Source of the DNA: Saprospiraceae bacterium
GTDB lineage: Bacteria; Bacteroidota; Bacteroidia; Chitinophagales; Saprospiraceae
Assembly: GCA_013361075.1 (NCBI GenBank)
Contig: JABWAJ010000243.1
Location: 1-7,997, forward strand
DNA length: 7,997 nucleotides
Reading direction: 5' to 3'
The position numbers and the translations under genes are program-made. Below, piece after piece: positions 6,331 through 7,997 of this stretch; positions within the stretch are counted from its first letter, which is position 1; the number at the start of each line of letters is the position of its first letter. The notes beneath the pieces were generated by a model. That model was not told the DNA's origin and made no database searches. It saw nothing but the letters and a program-made list of their open reading frames with translations.

Positions 6331-7299
6331 ATGAAAATACGGACATTTACATTATGGTTCCTGTTGTTTTCCGGTGCTCCGGCATTTTGCCAGCACGCTG
6401 CACAATATACCTTGTACTCCTGGAATCCATTGCACTGGAATCCTGCCTACGCCGGTCTGGATCACTCCCTCAGCGCTACGGCTTTGTTTCGCAAACAGTG
6501 GACCAACCTTCAGGGCGCACCTGTGAGTCAAAATCTGAATGCACACTTACCTTTATATTATATAGGTGGCGGCATAGGATTGAACATAGAGAACGACGTG
6601 CTGGGGGCTGAACAAATGACGACTGCAGAACTGGCTTACAGTTACCAGCTTGATCTTGGCAGCAGTATTTTTTCTATCGGGCTGGGAGGCGGAATCGTTC
6701 AACGCTCCTTAGACGGCTCCAAATTGAGAACACCGGATGGTGCTTACGACGAACCGGGAGTAATTGACCATCAGGATAATTTACTGCCATTGGGACGGGA
6801 AAGCGCTATAGCTCCGGTAATGCACGCCGGGGTATATTTCCAGTCTGAAAAATGGGAAGCAGGTCTTTCTGTAAAAAATCTGACAGAGAGCAATGCAGCT
6901 TTGCCCAGTATTGAATTGCAACAAAAACGGCACTATTTCTTTACTTTTGCTTATCACGTAGAGGTAAGCCGGAATTTTTCACTCCACCCCTCTATTCTGG
7001 TTCGGTCGGATGCAGTTCAAACCCAGACAGATTTTTCCTTAACAGCAAAATTCAACGACAATATTTTTGGAGGCCTCTCGTTAAGAGGATACCATAGTGA
7101 GAGTATTGATGCAGCAGCTATCCTTGCAGGATTTCGTCTAAGTGAAAAAACCACCTTCATGTATGCGTACGATATGACCCTGTCGGGCTTACGGGATGTA
7201 AGTAACGGCTCGCATGAAGTGGGATTGCGCTACAATCTTAATAAACCCATCGGAGCGGGCAGATTGCCCCGGATTATCTATAATCCCCGTTCTTTGTAG
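6331..7299 (+). CDS. PorP/SprF family type IX secretion system membrane protein
   Basis: 322 residues with a signal peptide (hydrophobic 7-18, cleavage around 18-21). The mature part is an outer-membrane beta-barrel-like protein. Family hallmarks are WNPAYAG (36-42), a FRKQWTNLQGAPVSQNLNAH block (53-72), alternating Gly-rich strands such as YYIGGGIGLNIEND (76-89), and the conserved C-terminal AYDMTLSGLRDVSNGSHEVGL (279-299). PorP/SprF proteins work in type IX secretion or in displaying secreted adhesins and substrates at the cell surface. The family has many paralogs in one genome, so the exact symbol is not assigned. Its position directly before gldK matches the porP-porK-porL-porM-porN order of the core operon and suggests this is the machinery-linked copy. 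ATG 6331 lacks a nearby Shine-Dalgarno; an AAGGAG sits about 55 bases upstream. Confidence 0.92.
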   Translation: MKIRTFTLWFLLFSGAPAFCQHAAQYTLYSWNPLHWNPAYAGLDHSLSATALFRKQWTNLQGAPVSQNLNAHLPLYYIGGGIGLNIENDVLGAEQMTTAELAYSYQLDLGSSIFSIGLGGGIVQRSLDGSKLRTPDGAYDEPGVIDHQDNLLPLGRESAIAPVMHAGVYFQSEKWEAGLSVKNLTESNAALPSIELQQKRHYFFTFAYHVEVSRNFSLHPSILVRSDAVQTQTDFSLTAKFNDNIFGGLSLRGYHSESIDAAAILAGFRLSEKTTFMYAYDMTLSGLRDVSNGSHEVGLRYNLNKPIGAGRLPRIIYNPRSL

Positions 7300-7307
7300 C
7301 CCTTTCA

Positions 7308-7342
7308 GGCCGAAATCAAACACTCCGGTTGGGGGCTCGGCC
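7308..7342 (+). terminator. GC-rich inverted repeat after porP/sprF, weak terminator candidate
   Basis: GGCCGA (7308-7313) pairs with TCGGCC (7337-7342). The loop can form a further CTCC/GGGG stem. It starts 9 bases after the stop. The following bases (AGTTAGTTTATG) are not a clean T run, so it may only stabilise or partly end the porP transcript. Confidence 0.3.
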
Positions 7343-7346
7343 AGTT

Positions 7347-7361
7347 AGTTTATGTTAAACT
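7347..7361. promoter_or_regulatory. operator-like inverted repeat upstream of the gldK promoter
   Basis: AGTTTATGTTAAACT is a perfect 6-base inverted repeat with a 3-base centre, lying 22 bases before the -33 TTTG of gldK, a normal place for an activator or repressor site. A similar AGTTT/AAACT pair occurs before htrA at 4860-4870. No regulator can be named. Confidence 0.25.
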
Positions 7362-7383
7362 TGCGGAAAACGATAAATTAATC

Positions 7384-7414
7384 TTTGTCAGATTTTTCAA
7401 ACAGTCTATATTTA
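7384..7414 (+). promoter_or_regulatory. Bacteroidota-type promoter for gldK
   Basis: TTTG (7384-7387), 19 bases, then TATATTTA (7407-7414) fits TTTG/TAnnTTTG except for the last base. Transcription would start near 7420, giving a leader of about 46 bases. The same CTATATTTA nonamer precedes porP/sprF. If real, gldK and the genes after it can be expressed apart from porP. Confidence 0.5.
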
Positions 7415-7415
7415 C

Positions 7416-7442
7416 CGGCGTTTTAAAAAGCCGTACTTTTTT
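7416..7442 (+). terminator. terminator-like palindrome between the gldK promoter and gldK
   Basis: CGGCGTTTTAAAAAGCCG (7416-7433) is palindromic except for one pair, and is followed by TAC and six T (7437-7442). It could stop or reduce read-through from porP. It also lies across the predicted gldK transcription start, so it could instead be an operator or part of the gldK leader. Confidence 0.4.
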
Positions 7443-7466
7443 CTGAAGGAAAACTTGGGTGTAAAC

Positions 7467-7997
7467 ATGAAGAACTTACTCAAAATTGCGCTGGCACTGC
7501 TGGTGCTTGTCGCGGTTGCATGTGGCAGAAAGGAAAATGGTCAATTGCTCGGCGCTTTGGACAGGCCGGCCTGGAAAGGAATCAATCCTTTCGGTATGAT
7601 CTACGTTCCTTCCGGAACGCTCCACATCGGCCCAAGCGACCAGGACGTCAGCAACACATTCGTTCAGCGTAACAAGTCCATCTCTATTGCTGGCTTTTAC
7701 ATGGACGACACAGAAATCACCAACAACGAATATCGCCAATTCGTTTACTGGGTGAGAGATTCCCTTGCACATTCTTACCTCGACCACTACATCGAGGATG
7801 AAGAAACAGGCGACCAACGTATTGACTGGGAATACGAAATTGACTGGAGTGATGAAACACTGGCAGACTTGTACTACCAGGGTGATGATCGCTTCGCCGG
7901 TAAAAAGGAGTTGAATACCGAAAAATTGGAGTATGAATACGAATGGTACGATTGGCAGCGTGCTGCACACGACCAGGGAAAATCTCCCCGTAATGCT
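7467..7997 (+). CDS. gldK: gliding motility / type IX secretion lipoprotein GldK (PorK), 3' end outside window
   Basis: GldK is an outer-membrane lipoprotein facing the periplasm that forms the ring of the type IX secretion complex with GldN. The frame runs from ATG 7467 to the right edge (177 codons, no stop); family members are usually well over 400 residues. It begins with a lipoprotein signal (1-18) ending in VAVAC, with Cys19 as the lipidation site. The start of a formylglycine-generating-enzyme-like (FGE-sulfatase) fold follows: FGMIYVPSGTLHIG (42-55) and FYMDDTEITNNEYRQFVYWV (77-96), then RDSLA. The next stretch (about 107-165) is rich in Asp, Glu, Tyr and Trp and corresponds to the GldK-specific insert, ending in LEYEYEWYDWQRAAHDQGK. 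GldJ shares the fold, but this wording and the porP neighbour favour GldK. gldL, gldM and gldN are expected next. Confidence 0.9.
   Translation, partial: MKNLLKIALALLVLVAVACGRKENGQLLGALDRPAWKGINPFGMIYVPSGTLHIGPSDQDVSNTFVQRNKSISIAGFYMDDTEITNNEYRQFVYWVRDSLAHSYLDHYIEDEETGDQRIDWEYEIDWSDETLADLYYQGDDRFAGKKELNTEKLEYEYEWYDWQRAAHDQGKSPRNA

Noticed and set aside
7476..7970. A 164-codon hydrophobic open frame on the minus strand that looks like a membrane protein
   Set aside because: Its hydrophobic residues are the antisense of the Asp/Glu-rich GldK segment; GldK motifs on the plus strand are clear.
1..7997. tRNA, rRNA, CRISPR array, insertion sequence, phage or defence genes
   Set aside because: No tRNA-like sequence, regularly spaced repeats, transposase motifs or long terminal inverted repeats were seen; coding sequence fills nearly all the window.

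Overview
The window looks like Bacteroidota chromosome, probably from the class Saprospiria; the class is an inference from gene content and style, not proven. It carries a PorP/SprF-family protein followed by the start of gldK, which are type IX secretion and gliding genes known only from Bacteroidota. Most starts have A/T-rich leaders rather than strong Shine-Dalgarno sites. Two upstream regions fit the Bacteroidota promoter form (TTTG, about 19-20 bases, then TAnnTTTG-like). There is no sign of a mobile element, CRISPR array, tRNA or rRNA, so this reads as core rather than accessory DNA.

Layout: two divergent groups flank a promoter region of about 210 bases at 3345-3557. Reading left on the minus strand are a TPR + von Willebrand factor A exported protein (GTG start at 3344), the intramembrane site-2 protease RseP, and the iron-sulfur co-chaperone HscB, which overlaps the end of rseP by 16 bases and runs off the left edge. 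Reading right on the plus strand are an exported protein of the Bacteroidota family usually labelled 'asparagine synthetase B' (a label the sequence does not support), a membrane-anchored HtrA/Deg serine protease with one PDZ domain, a PorP/SprF-like outer-membrane protein, and the first 177 codons of GldK, open at the right edge.

How the genes fit together: most products act in the cell envelope. RseP and the DegS-shaped HtrA are the two protease types that together carry out regulated intramembrane proteolysis in proteobacteria. They lie on opposite strands about 3 kb apart here, with no anti-sigma factor in view, so a joint pathway is only a hypothesis. PorP/SprF and GldK belong to the type IX secretion machinery, with gldL, gldM and gldN expected just past the right edge.

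The most interesting points are: the exported GATase-like protein with a probable wrong database name; the close resemblance of the HtrA to plant chloroplast Deg1; the cysteine-rich VWA/TPR protein; and the leaders of the two secretion genes. Those leaders share a CTATATTTA element and several palindromes, one of which looks like a terminator placed across the likely gldK transcription start. I found no clearly new multi-gene system.
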